From NCBI RefSeq assembly GCF_000182925.2, contig NC_026501.1, forward strand, positions 1,488,001 to 1,552,000: 64,000 bases of DNA, given 5' to 3'. This document shows positions 55,467 to 64,000 of this stretch, piece after piece (position 1 is the stretch's first letter; each line of letters begins with the position of its first letter). The stretch is from Neurospora crassa OR74A (lineage: Eukaryota > Ascomycota > Sordariomycetes > Sordariales > Sordariaceae). Below the pieces are notes generated by a model. It saw only the letters and a program-made list of their open reading frames with translations. It was not told the origin of the DNA and did no database searches. The position numbers were made by a program, and so were the translations under genes.

Positions 55467-58400
55467 ATGAGCATATCCAACTTCACTGACCATGACATGG
55501 TGATCCTCGCTGATGCCAAAGAACTAGCATCTTGGCTTTGGTCAGTTCGCTATGCCACCTCAGCCTTGTTCATCGTCCTGCTCCCTGGGCGGCTGTATCA
55601 ACTTCATAAACGGCCAGTCAGTGTCAGCTCCGACTGGCGTCTGTACCTCAAACTGGTATATCCCCTGTCCAAAGGCCTTTGTGAAACTAGGGAATGGCAC
55701 ATAATACTTACACCTTCATCAGGTCATAACCACGTTGTTCTTCATCCAGCAACTTGTCACCGGCTATGTCTTTATCTCGGAATCCGCGGTCGCGAGTCCG
55801 GTTCCAGTAGCGCTGCTTCCCGCCGCTTCACTGGGCCTTGTCATCCTCTCTCATTCAGAGCACCGGAGATCTGTTAAGCCATCAAGCCTGATCCTCCTCT
55901 ACCTCTTAATTTCTTGTCTTTGCGACTTGGTACAGCTTACAATACCTTCTCTGCGCCATCTTGATAACCACAATGACCGCCTTATCATCGGATGGCAGTT
56001 GGTAGCCAAGATTGTGGTCTTCTACGTCGAGTGTCTGGCGAAAGAAAGCGTTGTGGACGAAGAAGAAGAAATCGGCCATGGCTCGCTAGAGGAGCGAGCA
56101 AGCTTTCTCAGCAGGGCTTTCGTCTCTTGGATTAGTCCCGTCCTTAAGGAAGGCTACAGAATGGTTCTCGTGAATGAGAAGCTTCCGAGCGTCGACCATG
56201 AATTGGCGTCTGGAAATCTTCGAGCGTCGATTCTGCGAACGCTCTTCGAATACTGTAAGTACGAGCCGTGGATTTGATCATAAATTAGAAAATGCTAATA
56301 GTCTCTCAGCTTCATCTCCGTTCGCGTTGGTACTATTCAGATGTCTTCGTGCTCCCTTTCTGACAGTCATTGTCCCGCGACTTTTCGTCATCGGCTTTCG
56401 GTATGGCCAGCCGGTATTGATTCGCTACGCCATCGAATATGTACAGTCTCCTGAAACAAACGAGGATCAAGGTTATACACTAGTGTCCGTTGCCGCGATC
56501 GTCTACATTGGTCTCGCAGTAGGTCGAGGTATTTTCCCTTCACCTGCGTAGCTGACACTAACTTTACTTGTAGCTGTCAACGAGGGCATATCAGCAGGGC
56601 TTAAATCGATTACAGGTCATGATTCGAGGTGCCCTGCTTGGGGTGGTTCATGAACACTCGTTGCTCGCTCGTCATGAGCTGTACAGCAAAGCGAAAACAG
56701 TGGCAATTGCATCAACAGACGTGAGTGCCCTTGAAGGTGCCCCAAGAATGCTTCATGAATCTTGGGCATTGTTGGTTGAGGTAGTCATTGGAAGCGTCCT
56801 GCTGGCTAAGCAAGTTGGATGGCTATGGCCGGTGCCTCATGTTATCATTATTGGTAAGTCTACAAATCTAGAGTAAGAGATGTAAAGAGGTAGTGGTGCG
56901 CGTTACTCACCTCCTTGTGACAGTATGCTCTCGAGTTAGCAAATACGTCGCACGCAACCTCAGAAGCAGCCAGGCTACGTGGAATACTGCAACACAAGGA
57001 CGGATCTCCGCGACTTCTACGATGTTGGGCTCCATCAAGACCATCAAAATGCTGGGCCTTCAAAGCATCGTTGAAAAACACATCCTGGGGTTGAGACAAG
57101 AGGAGCTTGATAAGGCGAAACGGGTTCGCTGGATCATGGCCATATACAATGCGAGTGGTATGTGCACAAAAACCAGTCTATCCCTCTCGTCCGCAGTTCA
57201 GTTTTAATTCTTTCATCGTTTTGCTTTTTTATTTTTCTAATGATTCATCAGCCAACGCCCTGGGCATGTTTGCTCCAGTCATCACTATCGTGCTTTTTGC
57301 CATTATCGCCATGGTGAACGGGACCACTCTCGACACCAAAACAGCCTTCCCAACAATCGCAATCCTTGCCTTGGTAACGCATTCAGCAAACATGGTCATG
57401 ACCATCGTTCCCCAAGCGATAGCGGCCTACGCGAGCTTCGACAGAATTGAGGATTACATCAAGTCCATTAAGGCAGTCAGCCGCTCACCGCGCCCTGGAC
57501 AGCTAGCCGAAGGAATCGAGGTATCAATCCGCGGCTTGACCGTAAAATGGACTCCTGAACAAAGCAACCCAACTTTGGAGGATGTCAACCTGGAGCTTTC
57601 ACGAGGTAAGGTGGTTGCATGCCTGGGACCAGTCGGTTCAGGAAAGACGAGTTTGGCTAGGGCGATCCTGGGAGAAGTGCCACTGGTAAAGGGCGCAGTC
57701 ACATATGCTACCGACAGAATCGCGTATTGTTCGCAAGTCCCGTGGCTTCCCAATCGGACCATAAAGCAAGTCATTCGTGGGTCAATGACAATATACGGCG
57801 ATATTGATCACGATTGGTATCTGGCCGTTGTTCGGGCATGCTGCCTCGACCAGGATCTGGCCGTCCTTCCTGACGGTGATGAGACCATGGTGGGGGTTGA
57901 CGGTATGAATTTGTCTGGTGGCCAGCGACAGCGCGTGGTAAGAATAACGAGATGAGAAGAAACTCCGAGTGATGATGGCTAATCTTTGGCAAATATACTA
58001 TACACAGGCTCTTGCGCGTGCCGTCTACCATCGCTGTAAGGTGGTGGTACTTGATGATCCGTTCAGCGCGCTCGATGGAAAGACTAGAGATCAGGTTGCT
58101 CAAAACCTTCTTGGACCGAAAGGGCTTTTCCGCCAGCTGAACGCTGCAGTCTTTTGGATAACAAGCTCAAGTAAGTGGTCCATTACCTACTTGCACAGGT
58201 ACGCTGCCTTCTGACGTGCCTCTCAGCCAAAAATGTAAATCTGAGTGACAATGTCATCATTCTCGAAAGACGCATCACAGAACAAGGTACTTGGGAAGAA
58301 CTGAGGGACAAGCACCAACAGATCACCGATTACTTCCGGGAGGATGCTTCGAATACTAGCGATGAGGAACAGTCAAAGCCATCCGTGGTGACCAAGACAA

Positions 58401-60542
58401 AGGCGCGAAGCTCACCGACATCGTCCACGGATGACCTCAGACGCTCACAAGGTGATCTGTCGCTATACTGTAAGTACTAACTCCCACCAGGAATCTCCAG
58501 GAGGTTAACAAAGCTACGTAGGGTACTACTTTTCTAATGCTGGACTTCTGAACATCCTGCTCATGGTAGCTTGTACGGCATCGTACTCCTTCTTCATCAC
58601 CTTCCCCCAGTACTGGGTCAAATGGTGGACTCAAAATGACGAGCTCGATTCGGCCAGCAAGAGAAACACGGTCTACTACGCGCTAGGTTATGCCCTCCTA
58701 TACCTGATGGCTTGGATATCCACGAACGGCACGATGTTGTCGGCCGTCTTTCGAATTGCGCCAACGTCCGGGCTGAATCTTCATCGGAGCCTCGTGCACA
58801 CCATCATGCATGCGCCCCTCTTCTTTTTCTCGATGGCAGACATGGGCGTTCTCCTGAATTACTTCAGCCAAGACGTACAGCTCGTGGACAAGACGCTTGC
58901 GCAAGCCGTCATGTCCTTTGCCATTCAAGTGTGTAAGATGATTGTGCAAGCGTCTCTACTCCTTGCTGCTCAGCCCATCATGGTCGTCACTCTTCCCGTC
59001 TGTGCCGCGGTCGTGTACACAATCCAGAAGGTCTACCTGCGTACTTCGCGCCAGCTCCGACTTCTTGAGCTCGAGAGTCGGGCGGCTGTGAATTCGTCTC
59101 TTCTGGAAACCGTCCAGGGTATCGAAACAATTCGGGCATTTGGCTGGCGAACCGAAGCGGCGATAGAAAACATTCATGTCGTCGACATAAGCCAGCGTCC
59201 CTTTTACCTGTTGCTTTGTCTTCAAAGGTGGCTTAATGTTGTGCTCGATCTTCTTGTTGCTGGTGTGGCCGTCGGCACAATCTTTCTCGCAGTCAGCTTG
59301 AAGGGCACGGTGACGGGAGGCCAGATTGGCGTGGCCCTATCGGTCATTATCGCTGCCAATGCCACTCTCCTGAGCCTGGTTCAGTCGTGGACAAACCTGG
59401 AAATCTCCCTCGGTGCTATTTCGCGGTTGAAGAGGGTGGAGGAAGATACACCACAAGAGCCGGTTTCCGTTCCCTGCCCTGGCCACACCAGTCCAAACCA
59501 CAGACCCTTTACCGGATGGCCCTCGCCTGATCTTCATGACAACACACCCGGACTAGTTCGGTTTGAAGGAGTCTCGGCATCATATACGAGTAATGGCCCC
59601 TTGGTACTCCAAGATCTCAATCTCGATATTGCCTCCGGCCAAGTGGTGGTCATTTGCGGACGGACAGGCAGCGGGAAAAGTTCCCTCCTCCTTGCGATGC
59701 TTCGTCTAATCAATATCCGCGACGGGACACTCCGCATAGGGAACAAGGATATTCGTCAAGCTCCTTTACATACCATCCGTGAAAAAGCCTTCATCACGGT
59801 CACGCAAGACCCGTTCCACTTATCCGATGCATCTCTGCGCTTCAACCTTGACCCAACATGTCTACTTCCCAACGACGCCCTGATATCAGTCCTTCAACTT
59901 CTCGGGCTATGGTTCCATCTCTCATCGTCCTCCTCGAATAACTACCCATACTCAGAGCATCCAGTCATTGACGAAACCAGCCCTCTTCTCAACACCACCA
60001 CCACCCCCTCTCCAAGCCCTTCCTATCACCCCATCCTCGACACTCCCCTCTCCCTCCTCCCCACCCTCTCCACCGGCCACCTTCAACTCCTCTCCCTCTG
60101 CCGCGCCATCATCAAAGCCCGACACATGCGCAGCACCATAAATGTAGCCCAAGCCCAAGCCGCCGTCCCAGAGGAAGAAGAAGAATACAGACGAGGAGAC
60201 ACAACTACCTCTACCGATCCAGAAGACTTTAGCTCATCTGCTTCTTCTTCTTTTTCTTCTTCTTCCTCCGACCCGGGCTTTCGTAAACCGGACGACATCA
60301 TCATGCAGCCGATTATTCTGCTGGATGAAATCACGGCTTCGTTGGATGAAAAGACGGAGCAAATGGTGCTTAGGGTCGTCAAGGAGGAGTTTTTGGCAAA
60401 CAAGTATACGGTTTTGATGGTTACGCATCGGGTGGAGGCGGTTAGGGGTGCTTTGTTGGGGGTGGAGGATTTGGTGGTGGTGAGTATGGAGGGGGGAAAG
60501 ATAGTGGGGGTTGAGAAGGTGGGTGCACATGGGCGACGCTGA
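55467..60542 (+). CDS. ABCC-type full-length ABC transporter
   Basis: Nine exons: 55467-55655, 55723-56254, 56310-56518, 56574-56853, 56924-57157, 57252-57937, 58008-58170, 58227-58469 and 58522-60542, giving 1518 residues; all junctions keep frame. The order is an N-terminal membrane domain, a first transmembrane domain, NBD1, a second transmembrane domain, NBD2, as in fungal multidrug-resistance-associated transporters. NBD1 has Walker A GPVGSGKTS at about 607, signature LSGGQ at about 702 and Walker B VVVLDDPFSALD with Asp in place of the catalytic Glu, usual for ABCC. NBD2 has Walker A GRTGSGKSS at about 1225 and Walker B IILLDEITASLDE, but its signature reads LSTGHLQ (about 1361) and a Glu/Ser-rich insertion of about 60 residues separates it from Walker B. 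The N terminus is short; an upstream exon is possible. The substrate is unknown. Confidence 0.92.
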
Positions 60543-60717
60543 TGGCGTTAGTCAGAAGCTAACTTAAGGGAGGGTGAGGGTAGGTAGGAAGTAGGAAGTA
60601 TTCATGTTCTCTTTCTCAGAGCTGGGGTTGCTGAGAGGGAACCTACCTTGAGAGGTGGAAGGGGAAGGGAAGGGATCCGTCGCGTGGAGGATATGCGACG
60701 CTGAATAATTTTGGAAG

Positions 60718-60764
<47 letters not shown>

Positions 60765-61191
60765 GTGGGTTATCTCCATCCGGGGAAGATACAGTCAAGA
60801 GATGTTCACAGAGCGGCTTCGATACCTATTAATTACATGGATTCCATTTCTGCCCTCTCAGTCGTTCTTGCTCAGACATGACGACAAGTCTTTTTTGTTC
60901 GAAAGTACCTAAGAAGGGCAAGTTCTCTTTCTATTGTCGCATCAAGCAAATAAATGGATCTGGTGTCATCGCCCGGCATCCCTGACATAGATTCGGTTTT
61001 CATCTTGTCTTTTTTTTCTCTTTTCGGGCTCGCCCGGAGGGGTATGTCAAGTTATTTGTTTTTCCTTTAGAACCTCTCACGTTTCGAGGAGAATATCGGT
61101 TCCATCTATCTACTAATCGATCTCTCTAGAGGTCTTTTTCCTACGGACTTTCGAGAGATCGAGTGACCTGACCACTGAGTCCTTCGCCACC
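60543..61191. other. Intergenic with a 44-A homopolymer
   Basis: The 3' flank of the ABC transporter holds a run of about 44 A at 60718-60761. No target-site duplication or retroelement coding sequence is seen around it, so it is most simply a homopolymer repeat. The rest is the presumed promoter of the small gene that follows. Confidence 0.5.
60718..60761. repeat. Homopolymer of about 44 A
   Basis: Read directly, about 175 bases after the ABC transporter stop codon. Confidence 0.9.
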
Positions 61192-61484
61192 ATGTCTAAC
61201 AACAACAACAACAACAACAACACCACAATTAACAACATCAAAACCAACGACATCACACAACTACCCTGTCTGCCGCCGTACATACATACAGCTACATCCA
61301 CCTCTGCCCCCAGCAGCAACATTGGTCCAAACACCCTCTCCCACGACGTAAGTGAACGTTATGTGTGCGTTTTTATGTGGTTTAGTACTCGACAGACAAG
61401 CTCATCGTTCGTATCATGATTACCTAGAAAATCACCGTGGAAGGAAGCGATGTGTACCCGGATATATGGCAACTGATGATTTAG
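61192..61484 (+). CDS. Candidate small spliced gene, 70-residue protein, function unknown
   Basis: I do not recognise this protein. Exon 1, 61192-61347, starts at ATG in GCCACCATG, an excellent context, and encodes polyN then ITQLPCLPPYIHTATS and ends LSHD before a consensus GTAAGT donor. The proposed exon 2, 61428-61484, follows TACCTAG and reads KITVEGSDVYPDIWQLMI then TAG, keeping phase 0. The intron is 80 nt. The exon-2 peptide looks like real protein and does not exist in the unspliced frame, which instead would give a 75-residue protein. No signal peptide or membrane segment is seen. The branch point is weak, which lowers confidence. Confidence 0.42.
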
Positions 61485-61758
61485 AAAGAAGGCTAAATAC
61501 AAAATCGACCAAATCAACCTCACACGTTGGAGGTAGATCTGTTTGTTTGACTTTCTTCGGCCAAGAAAATTACCTACAAACGAGGATTGTAAGACTGAGT
61601 GGTGGGTGACTGTGGGTGCGTGTTGTTCAGGTCTCGTTGCAGCTCTTTTATTCAAGGTAATCGGCTCTGATTCTGAGTTAGTATCTATTATAGGCGACAT
61701 AGGAAATAGTGGTGTGTGAACAGGACTCGGTAACAGTGTAATAGGAGGTATAGTCTTC

Positions 61759-61810
<52 letters not shown>

Positions 61811-62128
61811 TATCGTTGAGTCCGCACGGAACCATAACAACAGAACCGAAGGGAAAACACTCGCTCCTAATGAGTGAAACTAACACTACACCTACTTCTT
61901 TCGCCCAAACTAATGTGTGGATGTTGATTTTTTTGACCCATAGCATTACAATAATTTGGAGTTTCTTCCATGATGTTTGAAAGATCAAATGGAAGAAAGG
62001 AATCCCCATGCGGGGAGGCTTTACATACCTACCCAAGAGCAGTGGCAGAGGGGAGAGAGCGGAGCGATCAGGATCAGTGCGGCTGAGTATATAGATCTAC
62101 CTTTACACAGCAACCGTTATCAGTAACA
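61485..62128. other. Intergenic with a TTTC microsatellite
   Basis: A (TTTC)n tract of about 13 copies lies at 61757-61811. The rest shows no supported gene and lies upstream of the tRNA gene. Confidence 0.55.
61757..61811. repeat. (TTTC)n microsatellite
   Basis: About 13 nearly perfect TTTC units, read directly from the sequence. Opposite-strand reading gives (GAAA)n, which explains a Lys/Glu/Arg repeat seen in a spurious minus-strand open frame. Confidence 0.9.
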
Positions 62129-62221
62129 GGGATTGTAGTATAGTGGTCAGTACTTCTCGTTGTGGTCAATTCGACATACAACGGATCCGAGAGGACCCAG
62201 GTTCGATTCCTGGCAATCCCA
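62129..62221 (+). tRNA. tRNA-His (GTG) with a 21-nt intron
   Basis: The full cloverleaf can be folded by eye: acceptor GGGATTG with CAATCCC; D stem GTAT with GTAC; anticodon stem TCTCG with CGAGA; T arm CCAGG, loop TTCGATT, CCTGG. The anticodon loop begins TTGTGG, giving anticodon GTG for histidine, and the canonical intron site after position 37 is followed by 21 extra bases before the C of the loop. The discriminator is A, as in eukaryotic tRNA-His, and the G at position -1 would be added after transcription. A run of five T follows within four bases, a Pol III terminator. Confidence 0.92.
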
Positions 62222-62598
62222 TCTTTTTGCGCTTTTGGATTCCTCACAGTCGTCCTTGTTCTCTTGTTTGGTGTTCTGCAAAAGAACTTGCTTTTTTGAA
62301 TTTGTTCTTCTAAGAAATAGATCCCTCACAAATCCAGAAAGTCATCTTTGGAAGTCTGCAAGAGAGAAAGGTGGTGTTGGTTGTATTTTATGCTATCTTG
62401 CTGTGATCCGGAATGAAAGGAACTGAATGCCGGGAAGCGATAACAATGAACACGCAAATAATACAAGAGGTGGGGGAAAGAAAAAAAAACGTCAGCATCC
62501 TTTGGGTAATATAATCTCGATGACAGACAATCACAGCGAACAGAGAGAATTGATAGTCAGACAGCATTGTCCTCGTTCCCGAACAGCACCTTAACATT
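62222..62598. other. Spacer between tRNA-His and the inverted-repeat element
   Basis: AT-rich DNA with the Pol III terminator at its left end, an A-run near 62482-62489 and the left copy of the target duplication TTAACATT at 62591-62598. No gene is supported. Confidence 0.5.
62591..62598. repeat. Left target-site duplication of the inverted-repeat element
   Basis: TTAACATT, identical to 63104-63111 on the other side of the element. Confidence 0.75.
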
Positions 62599-63103
62599 GA
62601 GCTTGACTTGCCGCACCGTCCCTAATGTCCTCATGCACCCTTTTTAACTTCACGCACCCTATATCAGCTGTCATAATTACAAGCCGTTTTTACGTATAAA
62701 ATCCTGTATTTCCGATAATCCTCGATATTACAGCGCGCTAAAGTAGAAGGGTATTAAAATAATTGAAAATAATTAAAGAAGAATATTTATAAGTGCGAGC
62801 GCTTTACTATTGGTTGAGTATAGTTGATTTGGGGGGTGTAAATGTGGTTGGGTTAGGGATTTAGAGTTGTGTAGAGGTAGAAATGTAGCCTTGGCTATGC
62901 CGGAGAAAATCGTAATTTGAAATCGTCAAAGTTTCATTAACATACGAATGGATGTTACATGACATTTTGAAAGTGGGTTTTACCATACAAAACGCGGGAC
63001 TTTACATGTCAGCTGCCATCGGTTGGCATGTGGGGAAAAAGGGGTGCGCGAAGTCAAAATAGGGTGCGTGAGGACATCAGGGACGGTGCGGCAAGTTAAG
63101 CTC
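62599..63103. mobile_element. Non-autonomous DNA transposon (MITE-like) with long terminal inverted repeats
   Basis: A 505-bp element bounded by inverted repeats of about 62 bp. Each begins GAGCTT(G/A)ACTTGCCGCACC and continues with GTCCCT(A/G)ATGTCCTCA and CGCACCC. It is flanked on both sides by TTAACATT (62591-62598 and 63104-63111), an 8-bp target-site duplication. It contains no open frame of note; the interior is AT-rich. An 8-bp duplication is typical of hAT elements, but the long inverted repeats also resemble Mutator-like elements (9-11 bp), so the superfamily is open. The five differences between the arms are all transitions, G versus A or C versus T, as expected if RIP acted on the copies. 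No transposase source is in the window. Confidence 0.75.
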
Positions 63104-63111
63104 TTAACATT
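63104..63111. repeat. Right target-site duplication of the inverted-repeat element
   Basis: TTAACATT, identical to the left copy. A C precedes both copies, so a 9-bp duplication is a less likely alternative. Confidence 0.75.
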
Positions 63112-63644
63112 ACACCACCGCCAACCTGTCCAAAAGACCATGTTTCCCCTGATGCTTGTAACTAAGAGTTAGGTATAATATATACATACGATAGATAGCA
63201 CATTGTACAGGTGTTTGTTCAAACCTGCGTTGGTATGTTATACAATGCTTTTGCGCATTTCTCTCCCTCCTCCAAACCTTTTTGAAACGCGTGCACGCCC
63301 TCCCAAGAAAACCCTATACACAAGTATTGTCCAAGAAGATGACAATGTATAAAGGTCCTGTTCTTGGACGAAGAAGAGAAATGTTAGCCCCCAATGCTAT
63401 GCAATCAGAATCCAAAACTATAATGCTTGCTTCCCCCTTCACCCAAAGGGCCAAAAAAAAAAAAAAAAAAAAAGGCGTTATCTCAAAACACCACCCTACC
63501 CAACCCCATCTGTATCCCCCTTTCCCATCCTTCCCTCAACTTTCTATAGTCATAGCCATGGTCACCTTTATACCTCTTCCTTTGCCTTACTGCTGCTGCT
63601 GTTGTTGCTGCTGTTCCTTTCTCATCACAAACAAGTTCAGTCTC
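63112..63644. other. Intergenic, 3' flank of the coiled-coil gene
   Basis: Contains an A-run of about 22 at 63452-63473 and a CTG/TTG repeat at about 63591-63613. No supported gene. Confidence 0.45.
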
Positions 63645-63899
63645 CTAAGCCCTGACTTCCGTAGCGCCCGCAAAGCTCTTGAACCGCTCGTTAAAGACCT
63701 TGACCCTCTCCTCCTCCATCATCTTCTGCAGCTTTCTGGTCTGGCGAACCGCCTCCTCACGTTCCTCCTGGAGAGTCATGACCTCAATCTGGGCCATGTT
63801 CATGCGACTGACGACTTCCTGCATTTCTGAGTCGGCAGCCATCAGGGCGCCTTCGAGCTGGGCCACGCGGGCTTTGAGGGTAGTCACGTCTTCGGCCAT
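63645..63899 (-). CDS. Small coiled-coil protein, function unknown
   Basis: Single open frame of 84 residues from the ATG at 63899 (MAEDVTTLKARVAQLEG). I do not recognise a family. Nearly the whole protein is predicted by eye to be one long helix with heptad-like spacing of hydrophobic residues (LKARVAQLEGAL, VVSRMNMAQIEVMTLQEE, VRQTRKLQKMMEEE), typical of a coiled-coil subunit or adaptor. The Met-rich middle and the short Ala/Thr C terminus are otherwise unremarkable. No signal peptide or membrane segment. The promoter would extend past the end of the window, and an upstream exon cannot be excluded. Confidence 0.6.
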   Translation of the reverse strand: MAEDVTTLKARVAQLEGALMAADSEMQEVVSRMNMAQIEVMTLQEEREEAVRQTRKLQKMMEEERVKVFNERFKSFAGATEVRA

Positions 63900-64000
63900 G
63901 TTGCCCTCGGCGGCAGCCGATGAAAGAAGCCCAGAGGCCCGCGGCCGGAGGTAGGTCGAGGCATGCGAGTTAGAATAAAAGGAAGAAGATGATGAAAGTA

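Noticed and set aside
61757-61811. Regular repeat resembling a tandem array
   Set aside because: It is a plain TTTC microsatellite with no spacers, so not a CRISPR array.
1-64000. LTR retroelements, LINEs, virus copies and dispersed 5S rRNA genes
   Set aside because: No reverse transcriptase, integrase or capsid-like motifs and no long terminal repeats were seen; I also looked by eye for 5S rRNA signatures and found none.
1-64000. A secondary-metabolite or other functional gene cluster
   Set aside because: Neighbouring genes are housekeeping and unrelated; no synthase, tailoring enzyme set or cluster regulator is present.

Overview
The window looks like nuclear DNA from a filamentous ascomycete of the Sordariales, most likely Neurospora or a close relative such as Sordaria. 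Reasons: genes are compact and well spaced; introns are short (most 50-100 nt, two of about 150 and 420 nt) with GTAAGT/GTGAGT/GTACGT donors and CTAAC-like branch points; proteins carry long polyQ, polyN and Ser/Pro runs; intergenic DNA is full of microsatellites, homopolymers and TACCTAGGTA-type palindromes. The species call is inference from style; no database was searched. I assembled exons by hand from splice signals and reading-frame continuity.

Layout. 0.4-8.6 kb: a DUF726 alpha/beta-hydrolase-like membrane protein (-), then a divergent mitochondrial pair, a MICOS MIC26/MIC27-type subunit (-, 3 exons) and the mitochondrial intermediate peptidase OCT1 (+). 10.4-12.2 kb: an unrecognised Cys-rich protein whose frame continues downstream as interrupted, possibly decayed coding sequence. 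12.8-16.2 kb: a small WSC-domain protein (-, 3 exons) and the DNA-protein crosslink protease WSS1 (-). 18.4-20.0 kb: a secreted pepsin-like protease (+, 2 exons). 21.2-22.9 kb: a CDC26-type APC/C subunit with a very large low-complexity tail (+). 23.4-27.8 kb: a hybrid PAS histidine kinase (-, 4 exons). 32.0-36.4 kb: an aldehyde dehydrogenase (+, 2 exons) and an inosine-uridine nucleoside hydrolase (+, 3 exons). 36.6-43.0 kb: RED-like splicing factor (-) divergent from the translesion polymerase REV1 (+). 44.4-50.1 kb: TFIID subunit TAF2 (-). 52.0-53.9 kb: a SAS4-domain chromatin protein (-, 2 exons). 55.5-60.5 kb: an ABCC-type full ABC transporter (+, 9 exons). 61.2-64 kb: a candidate 70-residue spliced gene, an intron-containing tRNA-His, a 505-bp inverted-repeat element with an 8-bp target duplication, and a small coiled-coil protein (-).

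Functional links. These are mostly unlinked housekeeping genes, not a gene cluster. MIC26/27 and OCT1 share one intergenic region and both act in mitochondria. RED and REV1 share a short divergent promoter. TAF2, SAS4, RED and CDC26 are nuclear machines; REV1 and WSS1 both serve DNA-damage tolerance but lie 23 kb apart. No secondary-metabolite, viral or defence system was recognised. The most unusual points are the split C-terminal domain and three UBM-like motifs of REV1, the giant CDC26 tail with its oligo(A) leader, the RD/RE tail of TAF2, the degenerate second nucleotide site of the ABC transporter, and the inverted-repeat element whose arms differ only by transitions.
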